Source: Streptomyces narbonensis
GTDB lineage: Bacteria > Actinomycetota > Actinomycetes > Streptomycetales > Streptomycetaceae
Reading direction: 5' to 3'
Length of the DNA: 64,000 nt
NCBI RefSeq assembly: GCF_014649015.1
Contig: NZ_BMSF01000012.1
Coordinates: forward strand, 1 to 64,000
Shown: positions 34,413-44,298 of the stretch, piece by piece
Position numbering within the stretch: position 1 is the first letter of the stretch
How the letters are laid out: every line of letters starts with the position of its first letter
Made by a program: the position numbers and the translations under genes
Notes under the pieces: model-generated
What the model was told of the DNA's origin: nothing
The model's database searches: none
The model's input: only the letters and a program-made list of their open reading frames with translations

Positions 34413-35116
34413 CGGATTCCCTCCTGTGCGGGCCGGACCGCGTTCACGCGATCACCTGTTGTCTGTCGGGTGCGAGGGTCGGGTTCCCGGATTTCGGGGA
34501 CCGGTTTCCTGATGTCGTGGGCGGGTTGCCGTATGTCGCGGGCGGGTTGCCGCATGTCGCGGGCGAGTTCCTCCTCGGCTCCGGTACGGAGCTTGGCGCG
34601 GGCGCGCGAGAGGCGGGAGCGGACGGTGCCGACCGGGACGCCGAGGGCGGCGGCGGCCTCGGTGTAGGCGAGGCCTTCCCAGAGGCAGAGCACGAGCACC
34701 TCGCGTTCGGTGCGGCGCAGCGTGCCGAGCGCCCGCAGCGTGGCCGCGATGCGGCGCCGGTCGTCGAGCCGGCCCGCGACCTCGGAGGCGTGGTCGGGCA
34801 TCGCGGCCTCGGCGGCGCCGGCCGCGGCATAGGCGGAGGCGGCCCGCCGGTAGCGCCGGTTGCCCCGGCAGTGGTTGCGGGCGACGTTGGTGGCGACGCC
34901 CAGGAGCCAGGGGCGGAGCGAGCCCCCTTCGGGGTCGACCTTCTGCCGCAGCCGCCAGGCCTCCAGGTAGGTCGCCGCCATGACGTCCTCGGCGACCGAC
35001 CAGTCGCCGGTCAGCCGGAAGGCGTGGTTGTAGACGCTCCGGGCGTGGGAGTCGAAGAGTTCGGCGAAGGCCGAGGGGTCCCCGGCCCGGATCCGTGCGC
35101 GTGTGTCGGTGTTCAC
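34409..35116 (-). CDS. ECF RNA polymerase sigma factor with a heptad-repeat tail
   Basis: The 235-aa protein has sigma region 2 (FAELFDSHARSVYNHAFRLTG, then AEDVMAATYLEAWR) and region 4 (EREVLVLCLWEGLAYTEAAA, then PVGTVRSRLSRARAKL). After residue 180 it continues with a charged tail containing three seven-residue units (ARDMRQP, ARDIRQP, AHDIRKP). The GTG at 35116 is the most likely start; its ribosome site is weak. The downstream membrane protein is coupled to it. A hairpin separates it from the HD gene upstream. Confidence 0.87.
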   Translation of the reverse strand: MNTDTRARIRAGDPSAFAELFDSHARSVYNHAFRLTGDWSVAEDVMAATYLEAWRLRQKVDPEGGSLRPWLLGVATNVARNHCRGNRRYRRAASAYAAAGAAEAAMPDHASEVAGRLDDRRRIAATLRALGTLRRTEREVLVLCLWEGLAYTEAAAALGVPVGTVRSRLSRARAKLRTGAEEELARDMRQPARDIRQPAHDIRKPVPEIREPDPRTRQTTGDRVNAVRPAQEGIR

Positions 35117-35129
35117 GACTGTCGTCTGT

Positions 35130-35160
35130 CCGGCTCACGGGGCGGGTTCCCGTGAGCCGG
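35130..35160 (-). terminator. Hairpin after the HD-domain gene
   Basis: A perfect 12-bp stem (35130-35141 with 35149-35160, loop gcgggtt) begins one base after the HD gene stop and ends 14 bp before the sigma start. It should terminate the HD transcript or attenuate read-through into the sigma gene. Confidence 0.75.
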
Positions 35161-35161
35161 G

Positions 35162-35680
35162 TCACATCGCGCCGGTGGTCCGGTCGCGCAGTTCGGCCAG
35201 GAGGCCGGGGTTGACCACGGTCAGGATCGTCGCGAGGCGCTCGGCGTCGACGCCCGCCCACAGGATGTCCCGCGCGCCCCGGTACTTGGCGGCGAGACGC
35301 TCGCGCCGGTCGGGCGGGAGTGCCGCGGCGCGGTCCTGGCGGCTGTTGTGCGCGTTGTCGGCGATCTTGACGAGGGTGGCGTCGGGGTCCCGCGCGATGA
35401 GGTGGAGCTTGGCCTCGTAGGACAGGTCCGGCCGGTTGGTGACGGCTTCGACGAGGGTGACGACCCGGTCCGGGATGCCGGCGGCCCTGAGCCGCTCGGC
35501 CGTCCAGTCGGTGTCCTCGACGACGTCGTGCAGGAGTCCGGCCATCGCCAGCTCCTCGCCGAAGGGTTCGAGTCCGGCGGCGACGGCCCGGACGTGCTCG
35601 ACGTACGGGACGCCGATGAGGTCGACCTGGCCCGCGTGCGCGCGGGCCGCGAGCGCGTCGACCTCCGCGAGTGTCGTCAT
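35162..35680 (-). CDS. HD-domain hydrolase of the SpoT/Mesh1 type
   Basis: The 172-aa protein is a single HD domain. Metal ligands are in YVEHVRAVA and LLHDVVEDTDW, with KIADNAHNS further on, the pattern of the (p)ppGpp hydrolase half of RelA/SpoT proteins and of small alarmone hydrolases. No synthetase domain is present, so at most it hydrolyses. The ATG start at 35680 follows the lipoprotein gene after seven bases, so both are co-transcribed. Confidence 0.75.
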   Translation of the reverse strand: MTTLAEVDALAARAHAGQVDLIGVPYVEHVRAVAAGLEPFGEELAMAGLLHDVVEDTDWTAERLRAAGIPDRVVTLVEAVTNRPDLSYEAKLHLIARDPDATLVKIADNAHNSRQDRAAALPPDRRERLAAKYRGARDILWAGVDAERLATILTVVNPGLLAELRDRTTGAM

Positions 35681-35687
35681 CTCCGTC

Positions 35688-36623
35688 TCACCGTCCGTTC
35701 ATGAGCAGCTTCGGCAGCTGCATCGTGCGGTTCTGGTCGCCGGGGAGCGTCTTGGGGCCGTTGGCCCACTCCATCGTGACCATCGGGGTGTCGCCGCTGC
35801 CCGCGTCGACGGTGGCTCCCGCGAACCGCTCGCCGGCGCCGGTGGCCGTCCGCAGCCTGTCGGCCGTGCGCCGGGCGCCCTCGGCGGAGACCGTGAGCGC
35901 ACAGAGCCGCTCGCGCGACGTGCCCTCGGCCGCGGCTGTGGCCCCGATGGCGTACAGCGTGACGTCCGGCGTCCGGCTCTCGCCGCCCTTGCCGTAGAAG
36001 GTCGCGTAGTACGTGGCATCGCCGACGCAGCGGGCGACGGCCTGGTAGGTGGCGTCGTCCGCGACCGACGCCTCGGGTGCGGCGAGCGCGGGCGGGGGCG
36101 TGTCCGGCGAGAGGGACAGGGAGCGTACGGACGCGGAGACGGCGACCTGGCCGCCCTTCGGGTCCTTCAGGAGCGTTCCGCCGTCGGTCGCGCTCTCGGT
36201 GTAGCCGAGCTTCTTCATGCCGGCGGTGACGGCGCCGACGTCGAAGCCGCCGGTGAGCCGCCACCGGTCGGAGCCGATCCCGAGCGCGGTGGTCACGTCG
36301 TTCTCGTCGAAGCCGTGGGTGTCCTTGAGGGGGCGCTTCTCGTATCCCGCCTGCGCGACCTCGGGGATGCCGTACGTGGAGAGTCCGCCGTACAGCTTCT
36401 TGTCCTGCTCCACGAGCCGTCGGGTGGCGGTCACGTCCGTGTAGGTGAGGACGGTGCCGGCGTCCGCCTCGGCCACGGTCCCGAGCACGGCGGTGAGTCC
36501 CGTCGGCGAGCCGCCGGCCGAGTCCGCCGCGTCGTCGCCGCAGGCGGCGGCTCCGGCGCCCAGGACGCCGACGAGCACCGTCGCGGCGATCCCTCGCAGG
36601 ACCCTTCGCCCGTTCCCCGTCAT
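35688..36623 (-). CDS. Uncharacterised lipoprotein
   Basis: The 311-aa protein has a signal peptide with lipobox GAAAC at about residue 24-28, followed by an acidic tether. The mature domain contains no motif I recognise. It has one or two further Cys (ARCVGDATYY, RERLCALTV) that may form a disulfide. It is the first gene of a pair with the HD-domain hydrolase. Confidence 0.6.
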   Translation of the reverse strand: MTGNGRRVLRGIAATVLVGVLGAGAAACGDDAADSAGGSPTGLTAVLGTVAEADAGTVLTYTDVTATRRLVEQDKKLYGGLSTYGIPEVAQAGYEKRPLKDTHGFDENDVTTALGIGSDRWRLTGGFDVGAVTAGMKKLGYTESATDGGTLLKDPKGGQVAVSASVRSLSLSPDTPPPALAAPEASVADDATYQAVARCVGDATYYATFYGKGGESRTPDVTLYAIGATAAAEGTSRERLCALTVSAEGARRTADRLRTATGAGERFAGATVDAGSGDTPMVTMEWANGPKTLPGDQNRTMQLPKLLMNGR

Positions 36624-36690
36624 TCACAGCCTCCGATGTCGGTACAGGCGATCCCGGTGGTAAGGATCGCCACAGAAGGGTAGTGGGTCC

Positions 36691-36730
36691 GCCGGACGGC
36701 CTCGTGTCGGGCCGTCCGGCGGGACACGAG
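36691..36730. promoter_or_regulatory. Two overlapping, mutually exclusive hairpins in a divergent promoter region
   Basis: GCCGGACGGC (36691-36700) pairs perfectly with 36711-36720. The loop bases 36701-36708 (ctcgtgtc) can instead pair with gacacgag at 36723-36730. Both cannot form at once. The region lies between the lipoprotein gene and the methyltransferase gene. Confidence 0.5.
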
Positions 36731-36752
36731 GGCGCGAGCGAAGGGAAGTGGC

Positions 36753-37418
36753 GTGCGGGAACACGAGGTGCAGGGACGGGCCTTGTCGGCGGCGGAGCTG
36801 TTCGACGGCATGGGCATCGAGTACGAGCGGGCCTTCGGGCGTCTGCCGGCGCAGGTGGAGGCGGTCGGGTGGCTCACGGACCGATTGGGCGAGGGGGCGC
36901 GCGTCCTGGACGTCGGCAGCGGCACCGGCCGGCCGGTCGCGGACCTGCTGGTCCGGTCCGGCTGTGACGTGACGGGGATCGACGTGTCCCGGACGATGGT
37001 CGAGCTGGCCCGCGCCCAGGTGCCGGGGGCCCGGTTCGAGCAGTGCGGCGTCAACGACTTCGAGGCGCCCGAGGGCAGCTTCGACGCCGTGTGCGCGTTC
37101 TTCCCGCTGCTGGTCATGAGCCGGGCGGAGGTGTCCGCCGCGCTGCGGCGGATGGCCGGCTGGCTGGCGCCCGGCGGCTATCTGGTGACGGCCACCGTCC
37201 CGGCGGACGTCGAGGACGTGGAGATCGAGTGGATGGGGCGCCGGGTCAGGGTCTCCAGCTTCTCGGCCGAGGAGTACGTGCGCCAGGTCCGCGAAGAGTG
37301 CGGGCTCGACGTCCTCCACCACGCGGTCTCCGTCTTCCAGCCGGACGACGAGAAGGCGGGCCCGGAGGAGCACGTCTTCTGTTACGCCCGCCGGGCGAAG
37401 GAACTGCCCGGCGGGTGA
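36753..37418 (+). CDS. Class I SAM-dependent methyltransferase
   Basis: The 221-aa protein has the SAM-binding motif VLDVGSGTGRPVADLL, acidic end of strand 2 (VTGIDVSRTMVELA), motif FDAVCAFFPLLVMS and LAPGGYLVTATV. It is a small-molecule type methyltransferase of the UbiE-like fold. The substrate cannot be told. GTG at 36753 has AGGGAAG upstream. The neighbouring genes give no pathway hint. Confidence 0.82.
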   Translation: MREHEVQGRALSAAELFDGMGIEYERAFGRLPAQVEAVGWLTDRLGEGARVLDVGSGTGRPVADLLVRSGCDVTGIDVSRTMVELARAQVPGARFEQCGVNDFEAPEGSFDAVCAFFPLLVMSRAEVSAALRRMAGWLAPGGYLVTATVPADVEDVEIEWMGRRVRVSSFSAEEYVRQVREECGLDVLHHAVSVFQPDDEKAGPEEHVFCYARRAKELPGG

Positions 37419-37453
37419 GCCCGGTTCCGGCGCGTGGGCGCGGGAACCGGGCT
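37418..37453 (+). terminator. Terminator of the methyltransferase gene
   Basis: An 11-bp perfect stem (agcccggttcc at 37418-37428 with 37443-37453) and a 14-base loop, starting at the stop codon. Confidence 0.7.
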
Positions 37454-37504
37454 AGGGGGTGTCGTCACATTCCCGTCGTCGCCCGAAGGGCGGCCCCGCG
37501 GCGT
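37452..37504. repeat. One arm of the foldback repeat seen at 1-193
   Basis: Positions 37452-37477 are the exact reverse complement of the right tip of the element at 168-193, and 37468-37504 match 1-37 with two differences. Only this arm is present; four bases later the recQ 3' end begins. It looks like half an element or a solo end. Confidence 0.8.
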
Positions 37505-37508
37505 GTCG

Positions 37509-39587
<2,079 letters not shown>

Positions 39588-39665
39588 TCGAGAAGCCTAG
39601 CGGCCGCCGCCGACACCCCGGCGCCGTCCGCCGGAACCTGTGGACAAGCCGAGAGCGGAAAGGGG

Positions 39666-39702
39666 GGTGCCGGCGGTCGCGGGTCGGGGGACCGCCGGCA
39701 CC
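39666..39702 (-). terminator. Terminator of the aminotransferase-to-DsbA operon
   Basis: A perfect 13-bp stem (39666-39678 with 39690-39702) with an 11-base loop, just beyond the last gene of the seven-gene operon. Confidence 0.82.
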
Positions 39703-39710
39703 CGCCGGTG

Positions 39711-40457
39711 CTACAGCAGGTCCGCCGCCCGGGTCAGGAGCTTCTCGTAGATCTCCGGGCGGTCCTCGTCGATGACGGGGAAACCGGTGCCGAAGTCGCC
39801 GTTGACCCAGCGTGCCCGGATGCCCGGGTTGGCGCTGTCCGTGCCGTCGTGCAGGAAGAGGTGCGGGCTGCAGTCGACCCGCCCGTCCCGCGCCGACGCG
39901 TACTGGGCCATGACCGCCGGGCGGGCGGTGCCGCTGTCGAAGGCCTCGGCGAGGGCCGTCACGTCCACCGCCCCGGTCTCCTCGGCCACGTCGAGGATGA
40001 CGTGGCGCTGCGAGATGCAGCGGCCCTCGGCCCAGAAGGCGCGGCGCAGGGCCCGGTCGAGCTGCTCGCTGGCGTGCCAGCTCTGGGCCTTGGCGGCGTG
40101 GACCGCCTCCAGCGCCGGGAGGGTGGTCACCGGGTAGGTCCAGTCGGGGCCCTGCCACAGCCGCCAGCCGGCCTCGGGCTCCAGGGCTCCGAGGACGGAG
40201 ATCTCCGAGTCCACCCCGGGGCGGGCGTTGACCTCGCGGTTGAACAGCTCCAGGGGGAAGGCCCGCAGGTCGAACCAGACGCGCCCTTCGAGGCCGAGGC
40301 GCCGCCGCGCCTCGTGCAGGCGGTGCACGGCGACGTGCGCGAAGGAGCAGTTGAGGTCGGTGTAGACGGCGATGGTGTCGGGCGCGGCGGGCAGCCGGGG
40401 GTCGGCGGCCCTCCCCCGCTCCTGCGCGGCCGTGCTGTCGGTGGTCGTGTCGGTCAC
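39711..40457 (-). CDS. DsbA-family thioredoxin-fold protein without the CXXC pair
   Basis: The 248-aa protein has a DsbA/FrnE-type layout: IAVYTDLNCSFAHVAVHRL as first strand and active-site helix, a helical insertion, and the cis-Pro region near FDSGTARPAVMAQY. The usual CxxC is CSFA, so only the first Cys remains. It cannot act as a normal disulfide oxidant; a glutathione-transferase-like, isomerase or peroxidatic role is possible, as in other FrnE/HCCA isomerase relatives. No signal peptide is present. GTG at 40457 overlaps the stop of the multicopper oxidase gene (GTGA), with GAGGAGG upstream, so it belongs to the same operon. Confidence 0.72.
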   Translation of the reverse strand: MTDTTTDSTAAQERGRAADPRLPAAPDTIAVYTDLNCSFAHVAVHRLHEARRRLGLEGRVWFDLRAFPLELFNREVNARPGVDSEISVLGALEPEAGWRLWQGPDWTYPVTTLPALEAVHAAKAQSWHASEQLDRALRRAFWAEGRCISQRHVILDVAEETGAVDVTALAEAFDSGTARPAVMAQYASARDGRVDCSPHLFLHDGTDSANPGIRARWVNGDFGTGFPVIDEDRPEIYEKLLTRAADLL

Positions 40458-43400
40458 GGTGCCTCCTCGACGCGGATCAGTCCCCACCAGCCCTCACTGA
40501 CACCCCAGTGGAGGTTCCCGGTGCGGTACACGTGGTCGCCCGGGTGCTGGGCGCGGAAGCGCACCGTCCGGGTGCTTCCCGAGGCCAGGGCGCCGAGCGT
40601 CGACACGTACCAGCCGAGGCCGGTCTCCGAGGCGTCCCACACCTGGCCGTGCACGGTGAAGCCCTGGTTGCGCATGCGGTGCGAGGCGACGGCCAGGTGC
40701 ACGGCCACCTGGTCGCCGGCGCGGCAGGTGAGCAGCGGGGTGGGCGGCTCCGGGTCGGACAGCACCGGATCCAGCGGGTGCAGGGCGGCGCTGCGGTAGT
40801 TGTACGCCTTCTGGCCCGCGTCGTCGGGGCTGTCCGAGAAGAGGTCGGTGACCGGCTGGGTCAGGTCCCCGTCGTGGTAGAGCCGCAGTCCGTCCTGGGA
40901 GACCAGGACGAGTTCCCGTACGGGCTCGGCGTCCGGCCTGCGGACCACGGCCCGCTCGCCGGTCCACCGCTCCAGGCCGCTGTCGGGGTCGTACGGGGTG
41001 GCGTCGGCCTCCTCCACGACGAGCACGCCGGCCAGGCCGCGGCGCGGGTGGGAGATGACGTCGGCGTGGGAGCGCAGCAGCATCACGCCCGGCTCGGCCG
41101 CGAACCAGCGGTAGGTCCGGGAGGCGCCCGGCTTGACGGTGGTGTCGGCGTTGCGGCCGACGTGGGCGCCGTCGTCGGTGCGGACGTCGAAGTCGAGCAG
41201 GGTGGGGTGGAGGGAGACACGGCCGGAGATCGTCCGGGCCCCGCTGTCGGCCTCGTTCATCAGCCGCGGGTCCAGCGGGCTGGCGGGCGGCGGCCCGTCC
41301 AGCTCGTTGATCAGGGTGACCTCCACCCATTCGCCGGCCCGGCAGCGCAGGACCAGCGGGCCCTCCTCGGGGCCGCCGTCGCCGTCGGCGGTGAAGACGA
41401 GGCCGTACGGGTCGGTGCGCAGAGGGCTGTAGGTGACGACCTCGGCGCGGGCCCGGACGGTGTGCCGGCGGACCCGGCGGCGCGGGGGCCTCGCCGGGGC
41501 GTCGGGGGTGCGCCCGGGCAGGGGCGGCAGGTCGGCCTGCGGGCGCCCGTGGAGCCGCAGCAGTCCCCAGCAGCCGAGCCACAGGTCGTTGCCCGCGCCG
41601 AAGGACCACAGGTGGTCGCCGGGCCCCAGGGTGGGGGCGAGGGCGAGTTCGGCGACGTTGGAGATGCCGAGGGTCTGCTGGTTGCGCCAGGCGGTGTCCT
41701 CGCGGTCGGGCCACTCGCGCCAGCGGGCGCCGGAGAGGGTGAAGCTGTGCTGGAGGTCGTGGGAGCCCTGGAGGACGTGGACCCGGAGGTCCTCGCCGGG
41801 GTAGCCGCGGAGCAGCGGGGTGCCGGGGTCGCCGTGGACGGTGCTGGAGAACCAGTGGGCGGGGTCGCCGCCCCGCTCGGAGAGCGGTGCGCTGCGGTAG
41901 TTGACGCCCATCGAGCCCTGGTCGTCGGGGGCTCCGGGGAACGGCGGCGGGTTGATGGGGCCGCCGTGGTCGCCGTGTCCGTGGGTGACCATGGGGACGA
42001 AGTCGCCGATGGCCAGGACCATTTCGCGGTGGGCCTTGCCGTCGGCGGTCTTGATGACGGCCTGGGCGCCGCGCCGGAGTTCCTTGTCGTGGTCGTCCGG
42101 CGACACCCAGACAGCGCCCTCCGGTTCGGTCATGAGCGCCCCGAACAGGCCGTGCCGCTGGCGGTAGTTGGCGAGGAGGTGGTCGTGGAAGAGGACGGTG
42201 CCGAAGTCCTCGTCCACGTACCAGCGGTACGTCCAGGAGTTGTAACGGTCGTTCGCCTCGGCTCCCTGGTCGGCGGTGGTGGTCGCCGACAGGTAGTTCC
42301 AGCCGACGGCGGAGCCGTCGGAGATGAGCGGGTCGTACTTGACGAGGTGGGTGTGGAGTCCGCACTCGGGCTGGAAGGGGAGCTTGGGGTCGAAGGCGGA
42401 TTCCTTCTGGGGCCCGGCCGGCAGGGAGTTGGTCAGGGTGAGTTCGAGCACCTCTCCCTTGTTGGCCCGGATGACCAGCGGTTCGAGGGTCCTCTCGCCC
42501 TTGGCCAGTTGGCGCTTGAACTCGGCGAGGCCGCCCGCTTCCTCGATCTCCTCGGCGAGGACGTAGAAGTGGGCGTTGTGGTCGTGCCAGGTCGCGGCGT
42601 GCTCGTCGGCCGGGTCGCCGTGGTAGTGCAGGGTGCCGTTGGTGACGACCAGGTCGTAGCGGCGTACCGGCGCGTCCCGCGGGCCGACCCGGGTGAAGGC
42701 CTCGCCGGGCCGCGGGTCCGTGACGAACGCGGCGGCTTCCAGCGGGGTGGGCTCGCGGCCCATGCCCGGCGGCTGAAGCGGGGTCCGCGGCGGCCGGGGG
42801 TTCTTCTGCGGGAAGGTGGCCGCCTCGGCGAGGAAGCCGGGGAATCCGGGGCGTTCGGGCGTGGGGACGGGCGGGGCCTCCCGGTGGGGCAGCGGTACGA
42901 GCCGCTGGATCGGCCGCCCGTCGGGGTAGCCACGGGTGCCGTCCTGGAGGGTGTCGAAGATCCGGAACATGCCCCACATGCCCATGTGGAAGTGGACGTA
43001 CATGTGGCAGTGCCAGATGGAGTCGCCGACCGCGCCCTGCGTCGAGCCGAGGCCGCCGATCAGTTCGAGGGTCATGGCCTCCTGCGGGCCGATGCTGACG
43101 GAGTCGACGATCGGGGCGTTCTCGTCGTCGGACCGCAGCCGCCACTGGTGCAGGTGGGTGTGGAAGACGTGGGTGTCGCGCATGCCGCCGTGGACGAGCC
43201 GGATGACCGTGGGGTCGCCGGAGTATCCGCGCAGGACGGGCGTGGACGGGTCGCCGAACAGCCAGGAGCTGTGGTGCACCTCCTCGCCGAGGACCGCGTC
43301 CCGCACGGGGTCGATGCGGCCCTCGTCGAGGAGCTGCTGGTAGCGGTACATCCGCCATTCCATGGGCTCGATGCGGTGGTTGACCGGAAGCATCGCGATG

Positions 43401-44254
43401 TTGACGGGTGTCAGGTCGTCGACGGTGTCCGAGGTGCCGGGGCCGGCCGCCGGGGAGCCGGTGGCGGAGGCGACGGGCCGGTAGATCCCGGCCGCGGCGG
43501 CCGGCCGGGCGCCATCGAGGGCCGCGCCGTGTCCTCCGCCGTGCCCTCCACCGTGGCCGTGGCCGGGCATCGGCGGCGGGAGCGCCGGGTTGTCGTTGCT
43601 CGGGTACTCCATCATGAAGATCACGAACTCGCGGAAGCTGCGGTCCGGCAGATGCACGTCCGCGTACAGGCCGGTCGCGAGCGGGTTTCCCGTCTCCGGG
43701 TCGGTCCAGGTGGCCTCGGGCGCCTCGACGACCACCGCGCCGACCATGCCGTGGCTCTGCGAACCCTCGCCCCGTGCGTCGGACATGTCCCCGAAGTGGA
43801 ACACCCCCTCGTGCTCGCACACCCACTCGTAGACGCGGGTGCCGCCCGGCGGGACGCTGCTGTCGGGATTGGCGCCCGCCGCGAGCCCGTCCATGGTGCG
43901 GACGTCGTACCGGACGCCCTGGAGGGTGATGCCGGCGGGTCGCGCGAGCTCGTTGGTCAGCCGGACCCGCAGCCGCTCGCCGCGCCGGACCCGCAGGACC
44001 AGCGGGCGGGCGAGCGGGTTCGGTCCGGGCACGAGCTCCGGGTGCTCCAGATAGCTGGGGAACGGCTGGGGCCAGGTGGCCGCGACCTCCCTCAGCTCCG
44101 GGGCGTCCGAGGCCAGGACGTACAGGGTGCCGTTGCGGTCGTGGTCGCCGAACTCGTTGTACGCGATGGGTACGTGGAGCGCGACGACGTCGTACGTCCG
44201 GACGGGCCTGCCGTCCCCGTGGCGCTCGGCCGGTAAGGCCGTGGTGCTGTTCAT
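40454..44254 (-). CDS. Giant multicopper oxidase, apparently cytoplasmic
   Basis: At 1,266 aa this is two to three times the size of laccases and in the range of MnxG-like six-domain oxidases. Copper motifs are HTHLHQW (about 363), HCHMYVHFHMGM (about 418, with type 1 Cys and axial Met), LHTHLVKY (about 633) and FHDHLLANYRQRHG (about 688). All four His pairs of the trinuclear site therefore exist, in the order L3-L4-L1-L2. A His/Gly loop (GHGHGGGHGGGH, about 229-243) may load copper. Further cupredoxin-like domains at the C-terminus (GDHVYRTGNLHWG) lack full copper sites. No Sec or Tat signal is visible. It sits in a seven-gene operon, 44 bp after the Rieske-methyltransferase gene. Confidence 0.85.
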   Translation of the reverse strand: MNSTTALPAERHGDGRPVRTYDVVALHVPIAYNEFGDHDRNGTLYVLASDAPELREVAATWPQPFPSYLEHPELVPGPNPLARPLVLRVRRGERLRVRLTNELARPAGITLQGVRYDVRTMDGLAAGANPDSSVPPGGTRVYEWVCEHEGVFHFGDMSDARGEGSQSHGMVGAVVVEAPEATWTDPETGNPLATGLYADVHLPDRSFREFVIFMMEYPSNDNPALPPPMPGHGHGGGHGGGHGAALDGARPAAAAGIYRPVASATGSPAAGPGTSDTVDDLTPVNIAMLPVNHRIEPMEWRMYRYQQLLDEGRIDPVRDAVLGEEVHHSSWLFGDPSTPVLRGYSGDPTVIRLVHGGMRDTHVFHTHLHQWRLRSDDENAPIVDSVSIGPQEAMTLELIGGLGSTQGAVGDSIWHCHMYVHFHMGMWGMFRIFDTLQDGTRGYPDGRPIQRLVPLPHREAPPVPTPERPGFPGFLAEAATFPQKNPRPPRTPLQPPGMGREPTPLEAAAFVTDPRPGEAFTRVGPRDAPVRRYDLVVTNGTLHYHGDPADEHAATWHDHNAHFYVLAEEIEEAGGLAEFKRQLAKGERTLEPLVIRANKGEVLELTLTNSLPAGPQKESAFDPKLPFQPECGLHTHLVKYDPLISDGSAVGWNYLSATTTADQGAEANDRYNSWTYRWYVDEDFGTVLFHDHLLANYRQRHGLFGALMTEPEGAVWVSPDDHDKELRRGAQAVIKTADGKAHREMVLAIGDFVPMVTHGHGDHGGPINPPPFPGAPDDQGSMGVNYRSAPLSERGGDPAHWFSSTVHGDPGTPLLRGYPGEDLRVHVLQGSHDLQHSFTLSGARWREWPDREDTAWRNQQTLGISNVAELALAPTLGPGDHLWSFGAGNDLWLGCWGLLRLHGRPQADLPPLPGRTPDAPARPPRRRVRRHTVRARAEVVTYSPLRTDPYGLVFTADGDGGPEEGPLVLRCRAGEWVEVTLINELDGPPPASPLDPRLMNEADSGARTISGRVSLHPTLLDFDVRTDDGAHVGRNADTTVKPGASRTYRWFAAEPGVMLLRSHADVISHPRRGLAGVLVVEEADATPYDPDSGLERWTGERAVVRRPDAEPVRELVLVSQDGLRLYHDGDLTQPVTDLFSDSPDDAGQKAYNYRSAALHPLDPVLSDPEPPTPLLTCRAGDQVAVHLAVASHRMRNQGFTVHGQVWDASETGLGWYVSTLGALASGSTRTVRFRAQHPGDHVYRTGNLHWGVSEGWWGLIRVEEAP

Positions 44255-44298
44255 CTCTGCGGTACTCCCCCGTGCTCGATCGGTTCTGTCGCGGTGGA

